From an uncultured Ruminococcus sp. (lineage in GTDB: Bacteria; Bacillota; Clostridia; Oscillospirales; Ruminococcaceae), in the NCBI GenBank assembly GCA_902796865.1, contig CADBQZ010000002.1:1-13196 (forward strand): a DNA stretch of 13,196 nt. Direction: 5' to 3'. Under the pieces are notes generated by a model. That model did no database searches and was not told the origin of the DNA. It worked only from the letters and a program-made list of their open reading frames with translations. Within the stretch, counting starts at the first letter, position 1; the number at the start of each line of letters is the position of its first letter. The translations under genes and the position numbers were made by a program. Positions 1 through 6,904 of this stretch are shown here, one piece after another.

Positions 1-485
1 GCGACTTCGCTTGTACCGCCGCCTATATCCACTATCATGCTTCCGGTAGGATCTGATACAGGAAGACCTGCTCCCATAGCAGCAGCCATAGGTTCTTCCA
101 CAATAAATACACGTTTAGCACCCGCATTTTCAGCAGCCTCCTTTACTGCACGTTTTTCAACGGCTGTAACTCCGGATGGGATACATATTATTACTCTGGC
201 CTTTGTAAAAAATGTTCCTCTTAAAGCTTTTTTTATAAACTCCTTCAAAAGGGTAGTAGTTATATCAAAGTCTGCAATAACGCCGTCTTTAAGCGGTCTT
301 ACAGCAACTATCGAGCCGGGAGTTCTTCCTATTACTTCCTTTGCTTTTTGTCCGACATATTTCGGTTTATCCGTTCTCGTATCGACCGCAACGACCGAAG
401 GCTCACGGATTATTATACCTTTTCCTCTCATATATACGAGAGTATTGGCAGTACCGAGATCTATTCCTATATCCTTAGTCAACAT
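1..485 (-). CDS. mreB: Rod shape-determining protein MreB, N-terminal part (cut by window edge)
   Basis: This is a bacterial actin that polymerises under the inner membrane and positions the elongation peptidoglycan synthesis machinery. About 161 residues are visible, against roughly 340 in the full family, and the gene runs off the left edge. The N-terminus [18 protein letters not shown] contains the phosphate-1 loop of the actin/Hsp70 ATPase fold. The end of the visible part carries the phosphate-2 motif [10 protein letters not shown]. The conserved [13 protein letters not shown] stretch lies between them, all as in MreB/Mbl. I chose the ATG at 485-483 because AAGGAG lies 6 bases upstream; the ATG at 489 is out of frame. 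MreB, Mbl and MreBH cannot be told apart from this half. The gene follows the DUF4321 gene on the same strand but has its own promoter and a leader of about 95 bases. Confidence 0.96.
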   Translation of the reverse strand, partial: MLTKDIGIDLGTANTLVYMRGKGIIIREPSVVAVDTRTDKPKYVGQKAKEVIGRTPGSIVAVRPLKDGVIADFDITTTLLKEFIKKALRGTFFTKARVIICIPSGVTAVEKRAVKEAAENAGAKRVFIVEEPMAAAMGAGLPVSDPTGSMIVDIGGGTSEV

Positions 486-504
486 ACATATCTCCTTATT
501 TGAA

Positions 505-520
505 GTGCTTTTTAAAGCAC
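505..520 (-). promoter_or_regulatory. Leader hairpin upstream of mreB
   Basis: The inverted repeat GTGCTT / AAGCAC forms a perfect 6-bp stem with a 4-base loop in the mreB leader, 7 bases before its AAGGAG site. It is not followed by a U-run, so it does not look like a terminator of minus-strand transcription. It could affect translation or message stability; that is inference. Confidence 0.4.
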
Positions 521-586
521 GGAAAATTTCTTAGATAATGAGCATTATACCGCAATTATTTTCGTGCAGTAATGCTCTATATATCT

Positions 587-615
587 ATTATACCACCAAA
601 CGGTAATTTTAACAA
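587..615 (-). promoter_or_regulatory. Putative SigA promoter of mreB
   Basis: On the minus strand, TTGTTA (610-615) and TATAAT (587-592) are separated by 17 bases. The -10 box is preceded by TGG, giving the extended TGn form. The start codon is about 100 bases downstream. The rest of the 273-base gap between mreB and the DUF4321 gene holds nothing else convincing. Confidence 0.65.
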
Positions 616-758
616 CAATCCCTGTAAGAAAAATTGTGAAATGCAAATATAACTATTTTTATCTATTTTGACAGTATTCGTCACAGGCAAATAAATGTTT
701 ATAATTTTATGCACTTTAGGGCATAATAATGTCTTTTATTCTTATTCAAAGAGTATTT

Positions 759-1016
759 TTAAGCTATCATCTTTTTAAGCTTCGGATAGACTGCTATTGC
801 CGCTATTATGAATATTATCTGTGCGACACTTATAGAAAATCCTATTCCGAATGTGAAATTAAAAAGAGAGAGATCTATATCTGTGGGAGCGATGCTGATG
901 CCTTTTGAATATGCAAGCCAGCTTAATGCGCTTATATTTCCGGCAAGTGAAGCAGTAAGCGCTCCTACTATCGAACCTGCAAGTATAAGTCCGATAAGTA
1001 ACAATGTATTTTTCAT
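759..1016 (-). CDS. DUF4321 family small membrane protein
   Basis: This protein of 85 residues has unknown function. It has two hydrophobic segments, at about residues 4-25 (MKNTLLLIGLILAGSIVGAL) and 60-80 (FGISISVAQI-type helix ending in YPKL). Between them is a short SWLAYSKGISIAP linker followed by DIDLSLFNFTFG. This pattern matches the Firmicutes DUF4321 family as I know it. A longer in-frame start exists at 1091, but it would lie inside dut and lacks a good ribosome site. The ATG at 1016 has AGGA 8 bases upstream and begins 25 bases after the dut stop, so I use that. In many Firmicutes this family sits near maf, radC and mreB; here it is the last gene of the murC operon, directly ahead of mreB. 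A link to envelope growth is an inference from position. Confidence 0.85.
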   Translation of the reverse strand: MKNTLLLIGLILAGSIVGALTASLAGNISALSWLAYSKGISIAPTDIDLSLFNFTFGIGFSISVAQIIFIIAAIAVYPKLKKMIA

Positions 1017-1041
1017 TTTTGCTGTCCTTTCTTTTGGAAGA

Positions 1042-1485
1042 TCACTTTCCTGTAGAACCGAATCCGCCGCTGCTTCTGTCTGTTTCATCAAGTTCAGATA
1101 CTTCTGTTATCTCCGGAAGTATCACAGGTGTCATGACGAGCTGAGCGATACGCATTTTATCGGTCACGGTAAAATCTTCTTTACCGTGATTTATCAGAGC
1201 GACTTTTATCTCTCCTCTGTAATCGCTGTCAACTACTCCTACACAGTTTGCAGGGGCTATACCGTGCTTTGATGCAAGTCCGGATCTTGCGTAGATAAGC
1301 AGTACACATTCATCTGTATCAGGTGCTGCTGCTATACCTGTTCCGATCATCTTTATTTCTCCCGGACGGATAACAACATTGCTCTCTATACAGGCATACA
1401 GATCCATTCCTGCACTTCCTGCCGTTGCCTGCATTGGTATCACAGCATTTTCATTTAGTTTCTTTATCTTTAACTTGTGTTTCAT
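1042..1485 (-). CDS. dut: Deoxyuridine 5'-triphosphate nucleotidohydrolase (dUTPase)
   Basis: The enzyme hydrolyses dUTP to dUMP and pyrophosphate in the cytoplasm. This keeps uracil out of DNA and supplies dUMP for thymidylate synthesis. The protein of 147 residues is the normal length for the trimeric family, and all five motifs are present: AGMDLYA (25-31), ARSGLASK (66-73), NCVGVVDSDYRGE (80-92, catalytic Asp86), DKMRIAQLV (109-117) and the mobile C-terminal RSSGGFGSTG (137-146). The ATG is preceded by GGAGG with a 6-base spacer, and the gene starts 13 bases after the stop of the U32 gene, so it is cotranscribed with it. Nothing in the protein is degenerate. Its presence in the lexA operon fits a DNA-maintenance role. 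Confidence 0.97.
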   Translation of the reverse strand: MKHKLKIKKLNENAVIPMQATAGSAGMDLYACIESNVVIRPGEIKMIGTGIAAAPDTDECVLLIYARSGLASKHGIAPANCVGVVDSDYRGEIKVALINHGKEDFTVTDKMRIAQLVMTPVILPEITEVSELDETDRSSGGFGSTGK

Positions 1486-1498
1486 TTTTTTCCTCCGT

Positions 1499-3535
1499 TC
1501 ATAATACTCCTCTGTAATAAAGCCCTCTTGTTATATTATTTCGGCTATGTGCGCCGTTTATATATTCTTTTATTATCTCTTCTACCTGTTCAGGGCTTTC
1601 GTTTGTGAAATAAAGCGTATGGAAGCTCACATTGTTTATATCGCTCAGTCTGTCAGCCATATACAATGGCTGACTGTTGAGTATCTCTATATACTTTTTA
1701 TCGTGGCATATGACTTTGTTTTTCATGCCCATACGGTCAAAAACGCATTTTTCGCATTTTTCACAACCTATCTCATTTCTTATGGGACAGCTGCGGCATA
1801 GCATTACAGGAAGATTTCCATAGGTTATCAGACCTGTTTTTATGTTCTTTTTGAGTGCAGCTATCTGTCCGAGCTTTAGTTCAAATGAAAGGGTAATATC
1901 TTCAAGTCCCTGTTGCTGATAAAACTTAAGGCTGTAAGAGTTTGAAACATTCAGCGAAAAATCTCCGTGAAGAGTATATCCCAAAGCCTTGCCGGATCTT
2001 ATGTATGCTATATTATTGCACAGAAGATGTTCGGCACCGTTTTCACGGCAAAGCTTTAAAAGCCTTATCGTTTCAGGTTCGTTGAGAATAAATCTTGGCG
2101 GTTCAATAATTATCTTTGAAATATCATAATTGATCCCGGGAGCATCAAGAAAACTCTCCATAGGTATTATTATCTTGTCTGCTTTTTTTGCAGCTTCTAT
2201 TTGTGCAGAATCTGATACCCTTGCTCTTATTTCGCAAAGTTCTTCTTTTATATTTTCGTTTATATTATCAAGCTTTTCAAACTCGTATGCCGGAGTATTT
2301 TTTTCTATTTTGAGACGGTCAAGCTTTTGGATCACACTTCGTCTCATGGAATTTATCGAGCTTGCGCTTAACATGACATCGTCATCTATGTAAGCCGCTA
2401 CTCCGCCGAATTCATAGATAGTACCACCGAGCTTTGAAAGCTGTCTTGCGATAGTATCACCGTCGAGAGGTTTATTTATTGCTTCTTCCGGTATATCACC
2501 AGTAACTTCCGCCTTGATGCCGGACGCTCCTGCCATAAGCGTTGCCGGCTCATCACGCTTTACAACTGCTTTGAAATGAACTGCTGATAGTTTTATCTCA
2601 CGGCTGTAGTTTTTACGTATTTCAGGGAGAAGCTTTGCTGCTGCTGTAACGTCTTCTTTTTCACGCACACCGAACATATTATCAAGCTTTCCTGTATAGT
2701 ATCCGTCGGTGAATCCGTTTCTTGAAAATATTGCACGAAGCAGTGACATATCAGGCATTTTACCGTCAAGCGCCTGTACACAAGCCATTACTGCGGAAGC
2801 AACATATTCGGGCCTTTTCATTCTTCCTTCTATCTTGAAGGAGGTCACTCCGGCCATTTTAAGCTTTATAAGATGCTTTAAAAGTGACAGATCTTTCAGT
2901 GACAGTGCATTTACATCTTCTTTTCCGAGAGAAGAGTAGGGAAGTCTGCATGGCTGAGCACATAAACCTCTGTTTGCACTGCGCTGACCTATCAGTGATG
3001 AAAGATAGCATTGTCCGGAAAGACACATACAAAGCGCACCGTGTACAAAAACTTCTGTTTCTATATCAAGACTGCTTATGTCTTCTATCGTATCCGCATC
3101 AAGTTCTCTTGCTAAAACGACACGCTTAAAACCATTTTCTTTAAGAAACAATGCGGCTTCTTTTGTATGAACGCTCATTTGCGTCGAACCGTGGATCATA
3201 GCATCGGGTATCACCTGCTTTATTATTTTTGCAGCACCCATATCCTGTACTATGAAAGCATCTGTTCCTGCCTTTGCGGCACTTATTATAAATTTTTCAA
3301 AATCCTTTGCCTGCTGGTCATGTATTATCGTGTTGGTGGTGACATAGAGCTTTACATCGTGAAGATGACAGAAGTCAGCGGCTTCTTTAAGCTCTTCGGT
3401 ATCAAAGTTTACTGCATTCTGTCTTGCAGAAAAATTTTTTCCGCCTATGTAAACGGCATCAGCACCGCAGTTCACCGCCGCAGTAAGCGATTCCATGCTT
3501 CCGGCAGGAGCTAAAATCTCATTATTTCTGATCAT
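1499..3535 (-). CDS. U32 family protein (long, DUF3656-type; likely tRNA/rRNA hydroxylation factor)
   Basis: This 678-residue protein belongs to the U32 family, annotated as peptidases. Characterised members such as E. coli RlhA and TrhP are RNA hydroxylation factors thought to use an iron-sulfur cluster. Residues 7-290 form the catalytic TIM-barrel-like half, starting with EILAPAGSMESL. The family signature is at 161-200: EVFVHGALCMCLSGQC, then RGLCAQPCRLPYS, with Cys169, Cys176, Cys192 and Cys196 as likely cluster ligands. A DUF3656-like middle domain follows. The C-terminal part holds a second cysteine group (Cys580, 583, 591, 594, 597, 610), which long clostridial members often carry. The start codon overlaps the zapA stop (ATGA) and has only a weak ribosome site, so translational coupling to zapA is likely. 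zapA next to U32 is a common Firmicutes arrangement. The exact RNA substrate cannot be read from the sequence. Confidence 0.9.
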   Translation of the reverse strand: MIRNNEILAPAGSMESLTAAVNCGADAVYIGGKNFSARQNAVNFDTEELKEAADFCHLHDVKLYVTTNTIIHDQQAKDFEKFIISAAKAGTDAFIVQDMGAAKIIKQVIPDAMIHGSTQMSVHTKEAALFLKENGFKRVVLARELDADTIEDISSLDIETEVFVHGALCMCLSGQCYLSSLIGQRSANRGLCAQPCRLPYSSLGKEDVNALSLKDLSLLKHLIKLKMAGVTSFKIEGRMKRPEYVASAVMACVQALDGKMPDMSLLRAIFSRNGFTDGYYTGKLDNMFGVREKEDVTAAAKLLPEIRKNYSREIKLSAVHFKAVVKRDEPATLMAGASGIKAEVTGDIPEEAINKPLDGDTIARQLSKLGGTIYEFGGVAAYIDDDVMLSASSINSMRRSVIQKLDRLKIEKNTPAYEFEKLDNINENIKEELCEIRARVSDSAQIEAAKKADKIIIPMESFLDAPGINYDISKIIIEPPRFILNEPETIRLLKLCRENGAEHLLCNNIAYIRSGKALGYTLHGDFSLNVSNSYSLKFYQQQGLEDITLSFELKLGQIAALKKNIKTGLITYGNLPVMLCRSCPIRNEIGCEKCEKCVFDRMGMKNKVICHDKKYIEILNSQPLYMADRLSDINNVSFHTLYFTNESPEQVEEIIKEYINGAHSRNNITRGLYYRGVL

Positions 3536-3894
3536 TTTTTATTATCTTTAAGTGTCTTTATTTCTTTTTCAAGCTGATCTATCTTTGCACGAAGCGCTTC
3601 GTTTTCTTTTACAGCAGCATCACGCTCTATTCTTGATTTGCCTGCTTCGTCTACATATTCTTTTGCCTGTTCTCTTACATTATCGAGATTTGACTGTGTT
3701 TTATTCAGATCGTCAAGCGATGAAAGCGCTACCATTACTGCTGCCGAATACTGAGAGATAGATGAATTTGCTCTTGTAAGTTCATTTATCTTCTTTTCAA
3801 GCATTTTTCCAAGTCCGTAAACATAGCTTGGCGGTTCTTCCGTCTGAAGCATATAATCTTTGCCGCATATAACGACTTTAACTCTGTTTAGCAT
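3532..3894 (-). CDS. zapA: Cell division protein ZapA
   Basis: ZapA is a small cytoplasmic protein that binds FtsZ filaments and promotes their bundling in the division ring. The protein has 120 residues. The N-terminal domain (about 1-65) has the family look: a beta-hairpin (VKVVICGKDYML), then the conserved proline region followed by YVYGLGKMLEKKINEL. From about residue 70 to the end it is a charged heptad-like helix suitable for the coiled-coil dimer or tetramer. An in-frame ATG at 3912 would add six residues but has no ribosome site. The ATG at 3894 has AGGA 9 bases upstream and is preferred. It starts 28 bases after the lexA stop and overlaps the next gene by 4 bases. Confidence 0.9.
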   Translation of the reverse strand: MLNRVKVVICGKDYMLQTEEPPSYVYGLGKMLEKKINELTRANSSISQYSAAVMVALSSLDDLNKTQSNLDNVREQAKEYVDEAGKSRIERDAAVKENEALRAKIDQLEKEIKTLKDNKK

Positions 3895-3922
3895 AAATAC
3901 TGTTCCTTTCATTCTGAATGTG

Positions 3923-4507
3923 TCAATAATATCTTATAAGTGCCCGTACCTTTCCAAGTACAGCAACATCGTCGGCTATGATAGGCTCCATATCGTCATT
4001 TTCCGGCTGAAGTCTGTAATGACCGTTTTCTTTGAAAAAAGTCTTCACTGTTGCTCCTTCGCCGTCAACAAGTACGACTGCCACTTCGCCGTTTTCAGCG
4101 TGTGAAGTCTTTTCGACTATCACGGTATCTCCGTTATAGATACCTATATTTATCATGCTTTCGCCTTTAACTTTAAGTGCGAAAAGTTCTCCCTGATAAT
4201 TTCTATCCGGTTCAAAATTGATATATTCGGTTATGTTTTCAGAGGCGAGTATCGGCTGACCGGCTGCTACTTCGCCGACCAAAGGCACTGCTATGCTGCT
4301 GCGGCTGTTTGCGATCTTTATCGCACGGTTGCAGCCGTCTGTTTTTTCAAGATAACCTTCGTCAATAAGAAGGTTTATATATTTGTGCACGGTCGAGGTG
4401 GAGCTTATCCCGACAGCGCCGCATATCTCACGGACTGTCGGCGGATAGCCGCTGTTTATTGAATCTCTTATATATTCATAAATATCCTGCGCCTTTTGAT
4501 TGAGCAT
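3923..4507 (-). CDS. lexA: LexA SOS-response repressor
   Basis: LexA represses DNA-damage genes until RecA filaments trigger its self-cleavage. The protein has 194 residues. The N-terminal winged helix-turn-helix (about 1-65) includes PPTVREICGAVGISSTSTVH. The cleavage site Ala82-Gly83 lies in GEVAAGQP. The S24 peptidase domain has catalytic Ser117 (KGESM) and Lys155 (ATVKTF), so the protein should be fully autocleavable. The start follows the murC stop by 10 bases, and its AAGGA lies inside the last codons of murC, 13 bases from the ATG, which suggests coupling. I found no GAAC-N4-GTTC Gram-positive SOS box in front of lexA, in front of murC or elsewhere in the window. Autoregulation is therefore either absent or uses a diverged site. 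Confidence 0.96.
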   Translation of the reverse strand: MLNQKAQDIYEYIRDSINSGYPPTVREICGAVGISSTSTVHKYINLLIDEGYLEKTDGCNRAIKIANSRSSIAVPLVGEVAAGQPILASENITEYINFEPDRNYQGELFALKVKGESMINIGIYNGDTVIVEKTSHAENGEVAVVLVDGEGATVKTFFKENGHYRLQPENDDMEPIIADDVAVLGKVRALIRYY

Positions 4508-4517
4508 AACTTTTCAC

Positions 4518-5930
4518 TTATCCTTTGAGCTTTTTGCAGATCATTTTTGCGACTTTATATACATCACCGCATCCGAGGGTTATAACAAGATCTCCGTCTT
4601 TTGCATTTTCGCAGATATAATCGCAGACATCATCAAAGTTTTTATATTTTCTTTCGTCTGTATATTCTTCTGCTTCGTCCTGCGGGAAATATATACAGCC
4701 TTCTATTTTTTCACCGAGATCCTTTGTAAATATATTATAGGTATTTTTCTCTCTTGATCCCATTATATCTGTGAGTACTGCTGTATCGGGTATCGAAAGC
4801 GCTTTAACGAAGTCGTCGAGAAGAAGTGCTGTTCTTGAAAATGTGAACGGCTGGAAAACAGCCCATACTTTTCTGTATCCCATTTCCATAGCGGCTTTGA
4901 GGGTGACTTCAAGTTCTTTCGGATGATGTGCATAGTCGTCAACTATAGTTATGCCTTTTTCTTTTCCGACAAGCTCGAATCTTCTTCCGGCACCACGGAA
5001 TTTGCCCAGACCTTTTTGTATGTCATCGAACGAAGCCCCTGCATAGAAAGCCGAAGCTGCTGCGGCAAGTGAATTGAATACATTATGCTCACCTGCAACA
5101 TGGAGAGTTATCTCGCCTAAAGCTTCTCCTTTGTACATGAGTGTATATCTTGTTTCCATGCCTGAAACTTTTACGATATTTTCGGCATAGTAATCGTTTT
5201 TCGGGTCCAGTCCGAAAGTTATGATCTGTTTTCCTGTTATGCCTTCTATGGCTTTAAGAGTATTTTCATCGTCGCCGTTTACTATAAGCGCTTTGGTCGC
5301 CATATCGCTGAACTTGTGGAATGATCTTATTATATTGTCGAGGTTTTTGAAGTAATCAAGATGATCCTCGTCGATGTTGAGTATAACTGCTGCATCAGGA
5401 TAAAGCTTTAGGAAAGTATCGACAAATTCACACGATTCACATACCATTATATCGCTTTTTCCGGCACGTCCGCTTCCGCCGATGCAAGGAAGTTTCCCAC
5501 CGATAAATGCTGAGATATCAAGACCAGCACCGTAGAGTATCTGTACCGTCATTGATGTGGTAGTTGTTTTGCCGTGTGTTCCGGATATACATATCGCATT
5601 ATTATACCAGCTTGTCACAAGTCCTAAAAGTTCGCTTCTTTCGAGCACAGGTGCTCCTGATTCTTTTGCAGCGATAAGCTCCGGATTATCTGCCATTATA
5701 GCTGCTGTATGAACGATAAGGTCTGCACCTTCGATATTTTCTTTGCGCTGTCCCATGAAAACGGGTATACCCATTTTGCGGACTGCTTTGAGCGTATCTG
5801 TTTCATTATTATCAGATCCGGTCAGATAATATCCTTTTGAGTGAAGTATCTGTGCAAGCGGATACATTCCCGAACCTCCGATACCGATAAAGTGGATATG
5901 CTTTTTTCCTGACAGGATATTTTTGTCCAT
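4518..5930 (-). CDS. murC: UDP-N-acetylmuramate--L-alanine ligase
   Basis: MurC adds L-alanine to UDP-MurNAc using ATP, the first amino-acid step of peptidoglycan precursor synthesis in the cytoplasm. The 470 residues match the family length. The Rossmann N-domain starts with GIGGSGMYPLAQ (16-27). The ATP loop is SGTHGKTTTT (116-125), and NIDEDHLDYF (185-194) contributes metal and nucleotide binding. GEHNVFNS (280-287), the RRFE segment (316-319) and DDYAHHPKE (331-339) follow, with QPFTFSRT (360-367) in the C-domain. The ATG has AAAGGAG upstream with good spacing. It is the first gene of the operon that continues into lexA, zapA, the U32 gene, dut and the DUF4321 gene. In many bacteria murC lies in dcw-type clusters; here it is alone among the mur genes. 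Confidence 0.98.
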   Translation of the reverse strand: MDKNILSGKKHIHFIGIGGSGMYPLAQILHSKGYYLTGSDNNETDTLKAVRKMGIPVFMGQRKENIEGADLIVHTAAIMADNPELIAAKESGAPVLERSELLGLVTSWYNNAICISGTHGKTTTTSMTVQILYGAGLDISAFIGGKLPCIGGSGRAGKSDIMVCESCEFVDTFLKLYPDAAVILNIDEDHLDYFKNLDNIIRSFHKFSDMATKALIVNGDDENTLKAIEGITGKQIITFGLDPKNDYYAENIVKVSGMETRYTLMYKGEALGEITLHVAGEHNVFNSLAAAASAFYAGASFDDIQKGLGKFRGAGRRFELVGKEKGITIVDDYAHHPKELEVTLKAAMEMGYRKVWAVFQPFTFSRTALLLDDFVKALSIPDTAVLTDIMGSREKNTYNIFTKDLGEKIEGCIYFPQDEAEEYTDERKYKNFDDVCDYICENAKDGDLVITLGCGDVYKVAKMICKKLKG

Positions 5931-5997
5931 TGTAAGGTCACTCCTTTGTATTATTTAAAACGTTTTTATTTATGAATATTTTTCCCCTATCTGTTCC

Positions 5998-6027
5998 ATA
6001 ATATCCATATCGAAGCAGAAATGCCAA
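5998..6027 (-). promoter_or_regulatory. Putative SigA promoter of the murC-lexA-zapA operon
   Basis: On the minus strand, TTGGCA (6022-6027) and TATTAT (5998-6003) are separated by 18 bases, each one base off consensus. The predicted leader to murC is about 60 bases. The -35 box lies within 25 bases of the spoVG start codon, so this promoter overlaps the untranslated leader of the divergent gene. Confidence 0.5.
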
Positions 6028-6051
6028 ACATTTTAAGGAGGCAATTTTCAA

Positions 6052-6339
6052 ATGAATATTTCGGACATCAAGATAAGAAAGACTATAAGCGAGGGAAGAC
6101 TTCGTGCTATCGTATCAATGACGCTTGATGATACCCTTGCAGTTCACGACATAAAGGTCGTACAGGGCGATGAAAGGCTTTTTGTTGCAATGCCAAGCCG
6201 TAAAGATGAAAAGGGAGTTTTTCGTGATATAGTACATCCTATATCTCCCGATGCACGGCAGGATGTTGAACAGCAGATACTTGATGCGTACAGCCGTCAT
6301 ATCGCAATAACCGAAGCTGAACAGCAGATGCTGAGCTGA
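6052..6339 (+). CDS. spoVG: Septation/regulatory protein SpoVG
   Basis: SpoVG is a small nucleic-acid-binding regulator that affects septum formation at sporulation onset in Bacillus and capsule, virulence or metabolism genes in other Firmicutes. The 95-residue protein is the normal length. The family core is clear: an N-terminal strand set (ISDIKIRKT, then GRLRAIVSMTLDD), then FVAMPSRKDEKG and FRDIVHPISPDAR, with the basic helix at the end. The start has AAGGAGG 11 bases upstream. It stands alone between divergent murC and a terminator. I could not identify a convincing SigA or SigH promoter on the plus strand, although Bacillus spoVG uses SigH. Confidence 0.96.
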   Translation: MNISDIKIRKTISEGRLRAIVSMTLDDTLAVHDIKVVQGDERLFVAMPSRKDEKGVFRDIVHPISPDARQDVEQQILDAYSRHIAITEAEQQMLS

Positions 6340-6346
6340 TTTTTGT

Positions 6347-6373
6347 AAAGAAGGGATCATATCCCTTCTTTTT
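6347..6373 (+). terminator. Rho-independent terminator of spoVG
   Basis: A perfect 11-bp stem (AAAGAAGGGAT / ATCCCTTCTTT, arms 6347-6357 and 6361-6371) with a 3-base loop is followed by a T-rich stretch on the plus strand. It starts 8 bases after the spoVG stop. The minus-strand side lacks a U-tract, so it mainly serves spoVG. The convergent Nudix gene's last codons form one arm and its stop codon spans the loop. Confidence 0.85.
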
Positions 6374-6899
6374 CTTTTATATAGGCTTTTAAAATGCCTA
6401 TCTGCGTTTTTGAGTCTGCTATCTCACCGCTCATTACCATATTGAAAGCCTTATCAAGCGGTATTTTTTCGACTTCTAAAAATTCATCGTCGTCAAGATC
6501 CTGCTTTGAATATGAAAGCCCTTTTGCAAGATACATATGAATAACTTCGCTGTCATAAGCCGGAGTAGGTATTACCTGACCGAGATAGATGTATTCGGTG
6601 CAGGTGCAGCCTGTTTCTTCAAGAAGCTCACGCCTTCCGCAGGCTGCATGATCCTCATTTTTCTCAAGCTTGCCGGCAGGTATTTCCAACATAACACGAT
6701 GATGAGGATATCTGTACTGTCTTACCATTAGGACATTCCCGTCATTATCTATAGGCACGACTGTTACCCCGCCGTGATGTATCACAACTTCTCTTACGGC
6801 ATCATTGCCGTTTTCAAGCAGGACTTTATCTTTTACGACAGAAAGTATCTTTCCGTCGTACATTTTTTCACTTGATATGGTTTTTTCTTCAAGGTGCAT
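6357..6899 (-). CDS. Nudix hydrolase, ADP-ribose pyrophosphatase-like
   Basis: This cytoplasmic hydrolase probably splits ADP-ribose or related ADP-sugars into AMP and a sugar phosphate. The protein of 180 residues has a complete Nudix box from Gly76 to Cys98 (GX5EX7REUXEEXGU), with Glu82, Arg90, Glu91, Glu94 and Glu95 in place. The flanking sequence is ADP-ribose-pyrophosphatase-like: VVIHHGGVTVVPID, VRQYRYPHHRVMLEIPAGKLE, and a proline pair (VIPTPAYDSEVIH) after the box. Its AGGAG overlaps the last codons and stop of the YfhO gene, and the ATG starts 5 bases after that stop. The two genes are thus one operon with likely coupled translation. The exact substrate cannot be read from the sequence. 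NudF/YqkG of Bacillus is the nearest named relative I would expect. Confidence 0.9.
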   Translation of the reverse strand: MHLEEKTISSEKMYDGKILSVVKDKVLLENGNDAVREVVIHHGGVTVVPIDNDGNVLMVRQYRYPHHRVMLEIPAGKLEKNEDHAACGRRELLEETGCTCTEYIYLGQVIPTPAYDSEVIHMYLAKGLSYSKQDLDDDEFLEVEKIPLDKAFNMVMSGEIADSKTQIGILKAYIKEKEGI

Positions 6900-6904
6900 A
6901 AGAA

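Noticed and set aside
668..705. Plus-strand TTGACA (668-673) and TATAAT (700-705) as a promoter
   Set aside because: The spacer is 26 bases, far beyond the usual 16-18, and no plus-strand gene follows.
707..726. TTATGC/GCATAA hairpin as terminator of the murC operon
   Set aside because: The stem is only 6 bp with an 8-base loop and no U-run follows on the minus strand.
808..1272. Plus-strand open frame of 154 residues
   Set aside because: It overlaps dut and the DUF4321 gene, both well supported, and has no convincing ribosome site.
2672..2684. CGAACATAT half-site resembling a Gram-positive SOS box
   Set aside because: Only the left half matches; the right half does not, and it is inside the U32 coding region.
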